From: Betaproteobacteria bacterium
GTDB taxonomy: Bacteria; Pseudomonadota; Gammaproteobacteria; Burkholderiales; Burkholderiaceae_C
NCBI GenBank assembly: GCA_013289985.1
Contig: JABCYW010000024.1
Span: forward strand, 1 to 57,515
Reading direction: 5' to 3'
DNA length: 57,515 bases
Of the stretch, positions 49,950-57,515 are shown one piece after another. The stretch's first letter is position 1. Every line of letters begins with the position of its first letter. Position numbers and translations under genes: made by a program. The notes beneath the pieces are model-generated. The model searched no databases, was not told where the DNA came from, and worked only from the letters and a program-made list of their open reading frames with translations.

Positions 49950-50771
49950 TCACCGAGGGGCGCGCACGCGCGGCCGGGTGGGCTTCCCGCGACGATGCGC
50001 CGCCAGCAGGACGGCGCCGGCCAACAGCATCGCCGCGGCCCCTGGCTCGGCAACGCTGCTGGCGACCACGGCACTGACCTCGCTGTTCATCGTCCCCGTC
50101 AGCTCGGTCGAATCGGGGTTCACGAAGCTGAGCGCGATGTCGTGATGCATGTCGTATTCGACCCCGCGCGGCAAGCCGGACGTGTGGACATCCCACGCGA
50201 CCAGGCTCTGCTGGCGGCCGTGCGAGGTGGTGGCGTAGAACTGGGCGAACATGCTGGCGGTCGCCTCGTCATGCAACTGATCGCTGGACACGGCGCCATC
50301 CAAGGTGCCGGACATCAGTACTTCGGTGTGGGGAGAGAGCACGAAGTCGAACGTGCTGATGGGGTCGTTGACGGGATCCCTGAACCAGATGGACGCCTGC
50401 GACAGACCCGTCGGCGACGCGGCGTTGAAAGCCTCGGCGTGCGCCGTCGCTCCGGGCCCGTAGGGATTGCCGAGCATCCACGCGGTGGCGCCGTTCGTGG
50501 CGGTCGACGGCAGCGTGGCCCAGACCGGTGCGGCGAAGGTCGTCGAGTTCAAGTGTGACGTGGCGCCGACACCGTTGGCGTCGATCAGCACATCGGCGGA
50601 GCTCCGCCCGATGAGCCGGATCGATGGGTTGATGCCGTCCGTGGGATCGAGGTTGATCAGGGTGAAGCGAAAGCCTGAAAGCGTCACTGAAGCCGAGGCC
50701 TGTGCACCGGCACTGACGGCCGTCGAGAGCAGGGCAGCCATCAGCGCGGCCGCGACGAATCGATTTGGCAT
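49950..50771 (-). CDS. PEP-CTERM-like exported protein
   Basis: A 273-residue exported protein. It has a signal peptide (LMAALLSTAVSAGAQA) and a beta-rich, Ser/Thr/Asn-rich body (SASVTLSGFRFTLINLDP). The C-terminal sorting signal has AEPGAAAMLLAGAVLLAAHRRGK: a Pro-containing motif, one hydrophobic helix and an Arg cluster, as in PEP-CTERM proteins handled by exosortase, but with AEP in place of PEP. No exosortase gene is in the window. The body has no recognised enzyme motif. Codon use and base composition look less GC-rich than the sugar operon next to it. It lies 24 bases behind the convergent lacI stop. Confidence 0.75.
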   Translation of the reverse strand: MPNRFVAAALMAALLSTAVSAGAQASASVTLSGFRFTLINLDPTDGINPSIRLIGRSSADVLIDANGVGATSHLNSTTFAAPVWATLPSTATNGATAWMLGNPYGPGATAHAEAFNAASPTGLSQASIWFRDPVNDPISTFDFVLSPHTEVLMSGTLDGAVSSDQLHDEATASMFAQFYATTSHGRQQSLVAWDVHTSGLPRGVEYDMHHDIALSFVNPDSTELTGTMNSEVSAVVASSVAEPGAAAMLLAGAVLLAAHRRGKPTRPRVRAPR

Positions 50772-50932
50772 GCTTGCTCTCCCGGGTACCTGTTGCGGAA
50801 TTCTGACCCCCGGCCGGAGGAGCGTCCATCCGTCGAATTGGGGTACCCGTGCAATCCGTGCCCCGAAGTCGGCAGCCTGCTGGCGCTGGCTACGCAACGG
50901 CGCGGCGGCCCGCAGCGTGGCGCCGGACGACG

Positions 50933-52159
50933 TCAGTTCGGCGTGAGCCGATACAGGCCGCCCTCGCGATCGTCCTCGATCATCCACAACGCGCCGTCCG
51001 GCGCCTGCTCGACATCGCGGGCGCGGAAGCCGACCGTCCAGTGCTCGGCCGGGGTCGCCGTCGCGCCGTGGACCTCGATCCGGTGCAGGGCGCGGCTGAC
51101 GAGCCCGGTCGCGAAAGCGGAGCCCTTCCACTTCGGAAACATCGAGCCGCTGTAGAACATCAGGTTGCCGGGCGCGAGGACCGGCGTCCAGTAGATGACG
51201 GGCTTGGCCAGGTCGGGGCGCGTGTCGGGGCTTGCAATGGGCACGCCATCGTAGTTCACCGCATACGAGACGAGCGGCCAACCGTAGTTCTTGCCCGGCT
51301 CGATCAGGTTGAGTTCGTCGCCGCCGCGCGGCCCATGCTCGAGTTCCCACAGGCGGCCGTCCGGCGCGAATGCGAGGCCGTAAGGCGTGCGATGCCCCGA
51401 GGTCCATGTCTCGGAAGGCGTCAGGTTGGGGCCGTCGAAAACGTAGGTGCGCACGACCGGCGCGGTCTTGGCGGCCTCCGTGTCTCTCGGCGGATCGATC
51501 ACCGGGACCGACGGTGCACCGGTCTTGCCCTCCATGGGATTGCCGGGTGCGGGCTTGCCGTCCAGCGTCAGTCGCAGGATCTTGCCGGCCGGTTGGTTCG
51601 GGTCCTGGGCGGGGGTGAAGCGTTGCCGGTCGCCGGCGGTGAGGAAGAGGAATTTCTGGTCCGGCGAGAAGGCCACGGCGGCGCCCGCCTGGCCGCCCTT
51701 GCCCTTGATCGGGTCGTGCCAGATGACCTTCAGTTCCTCCAGCGAGGCGGTGTCGGCGCCGATCTTGAGCGTCGCGCGGGCGAGCGCCAGGCTCGACGTG
51801 CGCGGGGCCTGCCCGGGCTCCGAATAGGTCAGGTAGATCGCCCCATCGCTCGAATAGGACGGGGCCAGGTAGACCCCGAGCAGGCCGTTCTGGTTCTCGA
51901 ACATCACAGGCGGCACACCGGTGACCTCGAGCTTCTGCCCGGATTGGGTCGCGAGGAAGAGCTTGCCGATCTTCTCGGTGACCAGCATGCGTCCGTCGGG
52001 CAGGAAGGCGATGCGCCATGGCAGATCGAACTGCGCGACCTTCGTGAGCTTGAACGGAGGCGATGGGCTGGGTGGCAGGGTTCCGGCGTTGATCTGCGCA
52101 AGCACGGGCGTCGCACCGACGAGCACCCAAAGGATGAGTCCGAACTTCGGGAATTGCAT
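50933..52159 (-). CDS. PQQ-type soluble aldose sugar dehydrogenase (YliI-like)
   Basis: A 408-residue exported six-bladed beta-propeller enzyme of the sGDH/YliI group that oxidises aldose sugars using PQQ. The signal peptide ends TPVLA-QI. Conserved blade motifs are LPWRIAFLPDGRMLVTEKIGKLFL, the catalytic-side NQNGLLGVYLAPSY, HRTPYGLAFAPDGRLWELEHGPRGGDELNLIEPGKNYGWP and the final RARDVEQAPDGALWMIEDD. The usual catalytic His of family blade 2 is not obvious in ENQNGLLGV (relatives have GGLLG or EQGLLG), so activity should be treated with care. The PEP-CTERM gene follows on the same strand. Confidence 0.85.
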   Translation of the reverse strand: MQFPKFGLILWVLVGATPVLAQINAGTLPPSPSPPFKLTKVAQFDLPWRIAFLPDGRMLVTEKIGKLFLATQSGQKLEVTGVPPVMFENQNGLLGVYLAPSYSSDGAIYLTYSEPGQAPRTSSLALARATLKIGADTASLEELKVIWHDPIKGKGGQAGAAVAFSPDQKFLFLTAGDRQRFTPAQDPNQPAGKILRLTLDGKPAPGNPMEGKTGAPSVPVIDPPRDTEAAKTAPVVRTYVFDGPNLTPSETWTSGHRTPYGLAFAPDGRLWELEHGPRGGDELNLIEPGKNYGWPLVSYAVNYDGVPIASPDTRPDLAKPVIYWTPVLAPGNLMFYSGSMFPKWKGSAFATGLVSRALHRIEVHGATATPAEHWTVGFRARDVEQAPDGALWMIEDDREGGLYRLTPN

Positions 52160-52280
52160 GCTTGGCTCGTCAGTGGGTGGTGCGAGGAGTATCCCGCGAC
52201 CGTGAAGGCAGCGTCGGGCCCGGATGGTTGCTTCTCCGGACCGGCGGCCGCTCGTGCCTGACGCTGCCCGCGGCGTCCTG

Positions 52281-53000
52281 CTATTGGTATTTCCGTTCGA
52301 TCATCGCATTCGTGCCGTCGCGATCCATTTCCCTCAAGATGCGATTGAATTTCTCGGCGCGCTGCGCCGTCATGCCCCGATTGCACGCGACATACAACTC
52401 GGAAAGCTCGAACTTGAACAGTGGAACGATCTGGCCGGTCAAGCCGGCCTTGCCGATCATGTATCTGCCGAGCAGTTCTCCGGTCGCCCAATAGTCGATG
52501 CGATGGTTGACGAGCTTCGGTATGTTCTGGGCTTCGTTGTTGGACAGATCCACCTTGTACCCGTGCAGGTTCAAGTATTCCCCGGTCGCAGCGCCGAGGT
52601 AGCTGCCGATCATGAACGGACGCACCTCTTCGAGCGTCTTCGGCCTCCGGACATCGGAGGCGCGGGCAAAAATCGCCCAGTCGCTACGCGCCAAAGGGCC
52701 GATCCAGGTGAACATCGCCTCGCGTTCCGGCGTCCTGCTCGTCGAGAAGACGCAGGTTTCGTCGAGCTTCAGGGCCATCTCGTAGGCTCGCGACCACGGG
52801 TAGGACGTGATCGTGAAAGGCTCGTTCGCCCGATGAAGCATCTCGACCACTTTGTCGACCGCGATGCCCGCAGGCCGCCCGGTTTGCGCATCCGTCATGT
52901 TGAACGGCGGATACTCCTCGGTGGTCAAGGTCAGAGCGGTGCTCGACGTGCAGAAGCCGGCGATCGCGGAAACGGCCACAAGAACCAGGCGAGACACCAT
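52281..53000 (-). CDS. Orphan periplasmic solute-binding protein (SBP_bac_3 type)
   Basis: A 239-residue exported protein of the short family-3 type. The signal is MVSRLVLVAVSAIAGFCTSS. The start LTLTTEEYPPFNMTDAQTGRPAGIAVDKVVEMLHRA is the classical ligand-binding opening; RTPEREAMFTWIGPLARSDWAIFAR and MIGSYLGAATGEYLNLHGYKVDL follow. No permease or ATPase is near, as in many such solo receptors of Betaproteobacteria. It is divergent from a hybrid histidine kinase with 440 bases between, so it may feed a signal rather than a transporter. Ligand unknown. Confidence 0.85.
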   Translation of the reverse strand: MVSRLVLVAVSAIAGFCTSSTALTLTTEEYPPFNMTDAQTGRPAGIAVDKVVEMLHRANEPFTITSYPWSRAYEMALKLDETCVFSTSRTPEREAMFTWIGPLARSDWAIFARASDVRRPKTLEEVRPFMIGSYLGAATGEYLNLHGYKVDLSNNEAQNIPKLVNHRIDYWATGELLGRYMIGKAGLTGQIVPLFKFELSELYVACNRGMTAQRAEKFNRILREMDRDGTNAMIERKYQ

Positions 53001-53440
53001 CGAAGCTCCTCAACAGGGCGCGAACCAGGGGATCAAAGTCTCATGCTCGACGCGCCGACTGCGTCAGTGTAGGGCTCGATGCCTTCATGCTCCATGTGCC
53101 ACTTTCGCCTGGCTGACGAGCTGATCGACGAAGACATCATGCGCGCCGATCCAGCTTCCAACCTCGAGCGGTGGACGCGCCAACTGCAGTCGGCCACAGG
53201 CCGGTCCTGGCCATTCACGCGCCACGCGGTGCGGCTGCCCGCGGCAGCCGCCCGAAAGCTACACTGCCTTGGCAGCCCTGACGCGATCGGCTGCGCCGCA
53301 ATCCAACCAGGCTCGTCTGCTGCCATGCAAACCACCTGTTCCGCTTCACCGTTGCTTCGGCGCAATGCTGCCGCAACGGGTGCCCGCGAGCGACGGAACT
53401 CGAGACGCCGGCCCTGCACCAATCGCGAGCAACCCCTGCC
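53001..53440. other. Intergenic region between divergent binding protein and hybrid kinase
   Basis: About 440 bases with no supported gene. Open frames on both strands here (for example about 130 codons on the minus strand from 53422) have no signal peptide, ribosome site or recognisable fold. The region should contain two divergent promoters, but I could not pick convincing -35/-10 pairs. Confidence 0.5.
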
Positions 53441-55846
53441 ATGCCTTTTCGCATCCGCCTGATTCCGCGGGCGACCAGCTTGCAGACCAAGCTGATGCTT
53501 GTACTGGCGCTATTGGTTGCGCTCGTCACGGCTTGCGGCGCCTACGTGCTGATCGAGCGCGAGCACCTCCGCGGCATACTGGAGTTGGAGGGGCGTGCCA
53601 CGCGCATAGCCGACCTGTACAGCCGTTCTCTGGCCTACCCGCTCTGGAACCTCGATCGCGCAGCGATCGACAGCCAGCTCGCCGCGCTGGCACCCAATCC
53701 CGAGGTCGCCCAGTTGCGCGTCACGGCACTCGGTCTCGGCATGATTTCCGACGTCACCAGGCTGCACGGAGCCGACCTGGAAAACGCCGTCGTGCGTGTC
53801 CAGGCCATCGAGTACTCGCCGCCGGGCACATCCACGCCGCAGAAGATCGGCGAAGTCCGCGTCGTGCTGACCCGAGCGAGGGTCGAGCTGGCCATCGCCG
53901 CGGCCCGCAGAGGCATCCTGTTGATGGCCGCCGCCGTCATCGCCGCGCTTTATGCGGCGACCTTCATCCTGCTGCGGCGCATGGTGAGCGTCCCCGTTCA
54001 TCGGCTGGAAGAGATGGTGGACCGCGTCGCGGGCGGCGATCTGAGCGCCCGCTGCGCCATCGAGTCCGGTGACGAGCTGGGCCGCCTGGCCGTGCGCGTC
54101 AATTCGATGGCGGACCGACTGCGTGAATCCGCCAAGCGCCTGCTCGAAAGCGAGGCGACGTATCGGGGGATCTTCGAGAATTCGCTGGAAGGAATCTTTC
54201 GCCTGGATCGATCGGGCCGCTTGCATGACGCGAACCCGGCGTTGGCCCGCTTGGTGGGCTACGCCACGCCGGCGGAGCTGATGGCGGCAATGAACGGCGA
54301 CAGCGACGGCGCCGACGAGTCGACACCCGGCAACCGACGCCTGTTCGCACCGGCGCAGATCGACGTCCTGTTCGCCACGCTGGAACGCGACGGAGAGATC
54401 GCCGGGATGGAACTGCAATTGACGCGGATCGACGGCACGCCCATCTGGGTCCAGCTCAATGCGCGCAGGCAGATCGGCGCCGAGGCGCCCGGCAAGCAAG
54501 CGGCAGGATTCGACGGGCTGATGACAGACATCACGTCGCGCAAACAGGCATTGGAGGACTTGCGCAGTCATCGCGATCAACTGGAGGAGGCGGTTCGCGT
54601 GCGCACCGCGCAGCTCGAAGACGCGCTGAAGCGAGCGGAGATCGCGAATCAGGCGAAGAGCGAATTCCTCGCCAACATGAGCCACGAGATCCGCACGCCG
54701 ATGAACGCGATCCTGGGGATGTCGCACCTGGCATTGGAGAGCGGTCTCAACGCCCAGCAGTTCGACTACGTGCAAAAGGTGCATCGCGCAGCCGGCTCTC
54801 TGCTGGGCATCATCAACGACATCCTCGACCTCTCCAAGATCGAAGCGGGCCATCTCACCATGGAACGCGTCCCGTTCGAACTCGGCGACATTCTCGACGA
54901 CATGGCCACACAGGTCGGCATGAAGGCCGCCGAGAGGGGCCTCAAGCTCGTGTTCGCACTCGCGCCGCTGCTTCCCACAGCGCTCGAGGGCGATCCAATG
55001 CGGCTCGGGCAGGTTTTGCTGAACCTTGGGAACAACGCGGTCAAGTTCACCGAGCGGGGCGAGATCGTTGTCAAGGTCGAGGAAATCGAGCGCGACGCTG
55101 AGACCGTGCTGTTGAGATTCGAGGTGCGCGACTCCGGCATCGGCATCTCGCCCGAACAGCAGCAGCACCTGTTCCAGCCTTTCTCGCAGGCCGATACCTC
55201 GACCAGCCGGCGCTATGGCGGCACGGGCCTTGGGCTGGTCATCAGCCGCAATCTCGTGCACTTGATGGGCGGCGAGATCGGGCTGGACAGCGCGCTTGGA
55301 AGTGGCAGCCGCTTTTACTTCACGGCGCGCTTCGGCTGGCACGAACACGCCCTCCCGCCCCTGGCGGGCCAGGGCGAGCCACGCACGGCAGGGCGCGACG
55401 GTTCACCCGGCGACCCCCGCGCCTGCCTTGTCGGTGCCCGCATCCTGCTGGTCGAGGACAACCCGATCAACCAGGAGATCGCCCGTCACGTATTGAGCCG
55501 TGCCGGCGTGGTGCTGCGCACGGCAGACAACGGCCAGGAGGCGTTGGACTGGCTCGAGCGCGAATCCTTCGACCTCGTGCTGATGGATTGCCAGATGCCG
55601 CTGATGGACGGCTATGCCGCGACGCGCGCTCTGCGGCAGAACCTGCGCTGGAGCACGCTGCCGGTCATTGCCATGACGGCCAACGCGATGGTCGGCGACA
55701 GGGAGAAGGTACTGGCCGCGGGCATGAACGACCACATCGCCAAGCCGATCAAGATCGAGGAGATGTTCGCCACGCTTGCCCGCTGGATCCGCCCCGCTGC
55801 GGCCGGCCCATCCGGATCGGCCGGTCAGGAGGACCGATCTCCATGA
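53441..55846 (+). CDS. Hybrid sensor histidine kinase with HAMP, PAS and receiver domains
   Basis: An 801-residue membrane kinase. TM1 is at about 17-38, a periplasmic sensor region at 40-155, TM2 at about 158-178 and HAMP to about 232. A PAS domain (236-368) starts ATYRGIFENSLEGIFRLDRSGRLHDANPALARLVGY, followed by a coiled coil. HisKA has His415 (FLANMSHEIRTPMNAIL); the ATPase domain has N-box LLNLGNNAVKFT, G1 RDSGIGIS and G2 GGTGLGLVISRNLV. The C-terminal receiver has VEDNPINQEI and phosphoacceptor Asp716 (LVLMDCQMPLMDG). No Hpt domain or output regulator is adjacent, so phosphate must be relayed elsewhere. The neighbouring solo binding protein is a possible sensory partner. Confidence 0.93.
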   Translation: MPFRIRLIPRATSLQTKLMLVLALLVALVTACGAYVLIEREHLRGILELEGRATRIADLYSRSLAYPLWNLDRAAIDSQLAALAPNPEVAQLRVTALGLGMISDVTRLHGADLENAVVRVQAIEYSPPGTSTPQKIGEVRVVLTRARVELAIAAARRGILLMAAAVIAALYAATFILLRRMVSVPVHRLEEMVDRVAGGDLSARCAIESGDELGRLAVRVNSMADRLRESAKRLLESEATYRGIFENSLEGIFRLDRSGRLHDANPALARLVGYATPAELMAAMNGDSDGADESTPGNRRLFAPAQIDVLFATLERDGEIAGMELQLTRIDGTPIWVQLNARRQIGAEAPGKQAAGFDGLMTDITSRKQALEDLRSHRDQLEEAVRVRTAQLEDALKRAEIANQAKSEFLANMSHEIRTPMNAILGMSHLALESGLNAQQFDYVQKVHRAAGSLLGIINDILDLSKIEAGHLTMERVPFELGDILDDMATQVGMKAAERGLKLVFALAPLLPTALEGDPMRLGQVLLNLGNNAVKFTERGEIVVKVEEIERDAETVLLRFEVRDSGIGISPEQQQHLFQPFSQADTSTSRRYGGTGLGLVISRNLVHLMGGEIGLDSALGSGSRFYFTARFGWHEHALPPLAGQGEPRTAGRDGSPGDPRACLVGARILLVEDNPINQEIARHVLSRAGVVLRTADNGQEALDWLERESFDLVLMDCQMPLMDGYAATRALRQNLRWSTLPVIAMTANAMVGDREKVLAAGMNDHIAKPIKIEEMFATLARWIRPAAAGPSGSAGQEDRSP

Positions 55847-56718
55847 GCAGCCTCACCGCGCCCGCCACGCTCCATCGATGGGCGGCCCGCCAGGCTCGGC
55901 ACCATGCCGATCGCTCATCACAGAAAGTCGTCGTGACCGCTGGTGCCGGCGCACGCTCGTCATCGGCCTGACGTTCGGGTCGATCGCAATGGCCAGGCGC
56001 TGCATCGGCAGCGACGCGGCGCCCGGCCTCACCGCGGCAGTGCCGGACGATGGACGCGGTCTCGTACCGGGACGGCAGAGACGGTAGCCAGGTCGTCGCA
56101 CTGACGATCCGCCGATCCGACCACCCAGTTCAGTCCGCGGCGCCCGCGGTCACGCGCAGCGCGTCAGCCAGCTTGCGCAACGCGTCGCGAGCGGGGGCAT
56201 CGGTGACAGAGGTGTGCAGTACCAGTTCACGCGACGGGCCAGATGGCGCGTTCGACGGTCACAGTTGATGCGGCGGCGCCACGCCACCGGCGGCACTCGG
56301 GCTGAACGAGTGACTTTCTTCGAAAGCTTGCGCTCAGCTACGCGATCGGCCAGTGCACCCGCAAGGTACCGCGACGCGGGGATCCTGGAGAAGGACAGTG
56401 CGCGCGGCACCGGGGAGGTGCAGCAAAAAACAATTTTGGTGAACGCGCCATGCAGCGCACGCGAAGCGGCGCGAAGCCATATTGCAAACCCGATTGGTCC
56501 CATTCGCGAACCAATATGTCCATCCATTGTTCGCAACATATCGTCGAGCACTCCATGGGGGCACGGATCGTGCATTCGTGACGGCTGTCCCCGAGACGCC
56601 CGGTCGCGACCCGCATTCGAAGCGTCCCTATACGGCAGTTCGGTACCGCCTGCGCCGCGCAAGCCATGCGACGCCGAACGCGGTACTCCACGTCAACGAG
56701 AAACCACGGATTCGTTCA
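55847..56718. other. Gene-poor stretch before the TonB receptor; possible decayed gene
   Basis: About 870 bases without a convincing gene, with lower GC than most of the window. A short minus-strand frame ending near 56140 reads RELVLHTSVTDAPARDALRKLADAL, which has the flavour of a LysR-type regulator C-terminus, but its upstream frame is closed by stops, so it could be a remnant. Around 56478-56518 nested inverted repeats occur: CATATTG/CAATATG outside and ATTGGT/ACCAAT inside. They lie ~200 bases before the receptor start and could be regulatory. Nothing else is seen. Confidence 0.4.
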
Positions 56719-57515
56719 ATGACAGTCAAGACACAGTTCGCCATCACGGTTCCGCTTCTCGTGGTGTTCGGGTCCACGCCGGCATTCGCACAGGCGGATG
56801 CCGCCTCGGGCAAGGCCCCGGCCCCCACCGCCCCGGCATCGGCTGCCGCAACGGCAGGCGAGTTGCCGTCCCAGCAGGTGGTGATCAACGGCATCAAGCG
56901 CGGCGAGCTGGTCCTGCCTACCACGGTGACGTCGTCATCCGCCTTCGGCATGGACCTGGGGGTGCTCGACACGCCGCGCAACAACACCATCCTGTCGACC
57001 GCGCAACTCGATGCACTCAACGTCAAGAACCCCGAGGGCTTCTCGTACCTCACGTCCAGCGCCTACACCGACTCTTCCTTCGGCGTCCCCAACGTGCCGC
57101 GCATCCGCGGTCAGTACGCGGACGTCTTCATCAACGGCATGCGCGACAGCTTCACGTCCAACGGCTACGGCGCTCCGTTCAGCTTCAACGCCATCGAGAC
57201 CATCGACATCAACAAGGGGCCGGCCACGGTCCAGGCCGGTCCGGGAGCCGGCGTCGGCGGCTCGATCAACATCAGCACGAAGCAGCCGAATTTCGTCAAG
57301 TTCTCGGGCGTGGTCGACACGCAGTTCGACACCCAGGGCGAGCGTCGCATCGGATTCGATCTGGGCGGGCCCGTCGGCCCCGCGAATCCTGGTCTCGCCT
57401 ACCGCGTCAGCTATGCAGGCGACAACAGCGGCAGCTACTGGTACGGCCAGTACACGCATCAGCAATCCCTGTTTTTTTCGGTGCTCGACGAGGTGTCGCC
57501 GAAGTACTCGGTGGA
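56719..57515 (+). CDS. TonB-dependent outer-membrane receptor (cut by window edge)
   Basis: The visible 265 residues are the N-terminus of a TonB-dependent receptor. The signal peptide ends STPAFA-QA, followed by an Ala/Pro-rich linker. The plug domain runs from about 75 to 210, with LDTPRNNTILSTAQLDAL, FGVPNVPRIRGQYADVFINGMRDSF, IETIDINKGPATVQAGPGAGVGGSIN and then the first barrel strands. The usual siderophore-receptor plug has a similar layout, so a siderophore or other large chelate is a likely ligand, but the missing barrel decides this. GGA lies eight bases before the ATG. No Fur box was recognised upstream. Confidence 0.88.
   Translation, partial: MTVKTQFAITVPLLVVFGSTPAFAQADAASGKAPAPTAPASAAATAGELPSQQVVINGIKRGELVLPTTVTSSSAFGMDLGVLDTPRNNTILSTAQLDALNVKNPEGFSYLTSSAYTDSSFGVPNVPRIRGQYADVFINGMRDSFTSNGYGAPFSFNAIETIDINKGPATVQAGPGAGVGGSINISTKQPNFVKFSGVVDTQFDTQGERRIGFDLGGPVGPANPGLAYRVSYAGDNSGSYWYGQYTHQQSLFFSVLDEVSPKYSV

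Noticed and set aside
53033-53422. A 129-codon minus-strand frame between the binding protein and the hybrid kinase.
   Set aside because: No ribosome site, signal, fold or composition typical of genes; more likely promoter DNA.

Overview
The window is about 57.5 kb of GC-rich DNA (roughly 70% G+C by eye, less in the last ~8 kb) from a free-living Gram-negative bacterium. Periplasmic and outer-membrane proteins (OmpA-like, TonB receptor, lipoproteins, a PEP-CTERM-like protein) and the gene families present (TrhO, Bfd/Bfr, DUF3348/DUF802/DUF2894, GtsA-like sugar uptake) point to the Betaproteobacteria, probably Burkholderiales. I cannot fix the genus. No rRNA, tRNA, CRISPR array, transposase or phage gene was seen.

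Layout. 1-2640: peptide-type ABC importer (two ATPases and a cut-off binding protein). 2785-4997: an SPFH/prohibitin protein and a YIP1 membrane protein. 5139-11319: a histidine kinase/Fis-type response regulator pair divergent from an HlyD-MacB-type exporter. 11357-15320: a GNAT protein, then two tandem paralogues of a secreted double-retropepsin/TPR protein. 15321-19156: four overlapping genes DUF3348-DUF802-OmpA/MotB-like-DUF2894, which look like an uncharacterised ion-channel/peptidoglycan-anchor machine. 19363-25477: CpdB-like nucleotidase lipoprotein, Sel1-like protein, TrhO, RluA-family pseudouridine synthase and a phospholipase D-family lipoprotein. 25668-27804: an atypical SDR, a histidine kinase and a small antisense-overlapping gene. 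27973-29474: two paralogous tiny secreted proteins, each behind the same conserved upstream stem, flanking a ~780-bp palindromic repeat island. 29478-33246: YadGH exporter, Gfo/Idh/MocA oxidoreductase, AlkB. 33260-38983: TetR regulator, SDR, an esterase-Baeyer-Villiger monooxygenase fusion and an acyl-CoA synthetase, resembling the gene content of the mycobacterial mymA locus. 39105-40668: iron storage and protection (Bfd, Bfr, Dps). 40908-43223: a low-complexity helical protein, a DoxX protein and an aldo/keto reductase. 43427-49925: a beta-glucosidase, sugar ABC importer and LacI operon with an upstream LacI-type operator. 49950-57515: PEP-CTERM-like protein, PQQ-type sugar dehydrogenase, orphan periplasmic binding protein, hybrid histidine kinase, a gene-poor stretch and the start of a TonB-dependent receptor.

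Genes are tightly packed. ATGA or GTGA start/stop overlaps occur in most operons, and several convergent pairs share or abut stop codons. The strongest regulatory calls are a Fur box inside the bfd promoter, a perfect-armed palindrome between tetR and its divergent SDR, a LacI-type operator before the glucosidase operon and one intrinsic terminator at 28269-28298. The best candidates for undescribed biology are the DUF3348-DUF802-OmpA-DUF2894 cluster, the duplicated double-retropepsin/TPR proteins, the paired small secreted proteins with their repeat island, and the esterase-BVMO fusion.
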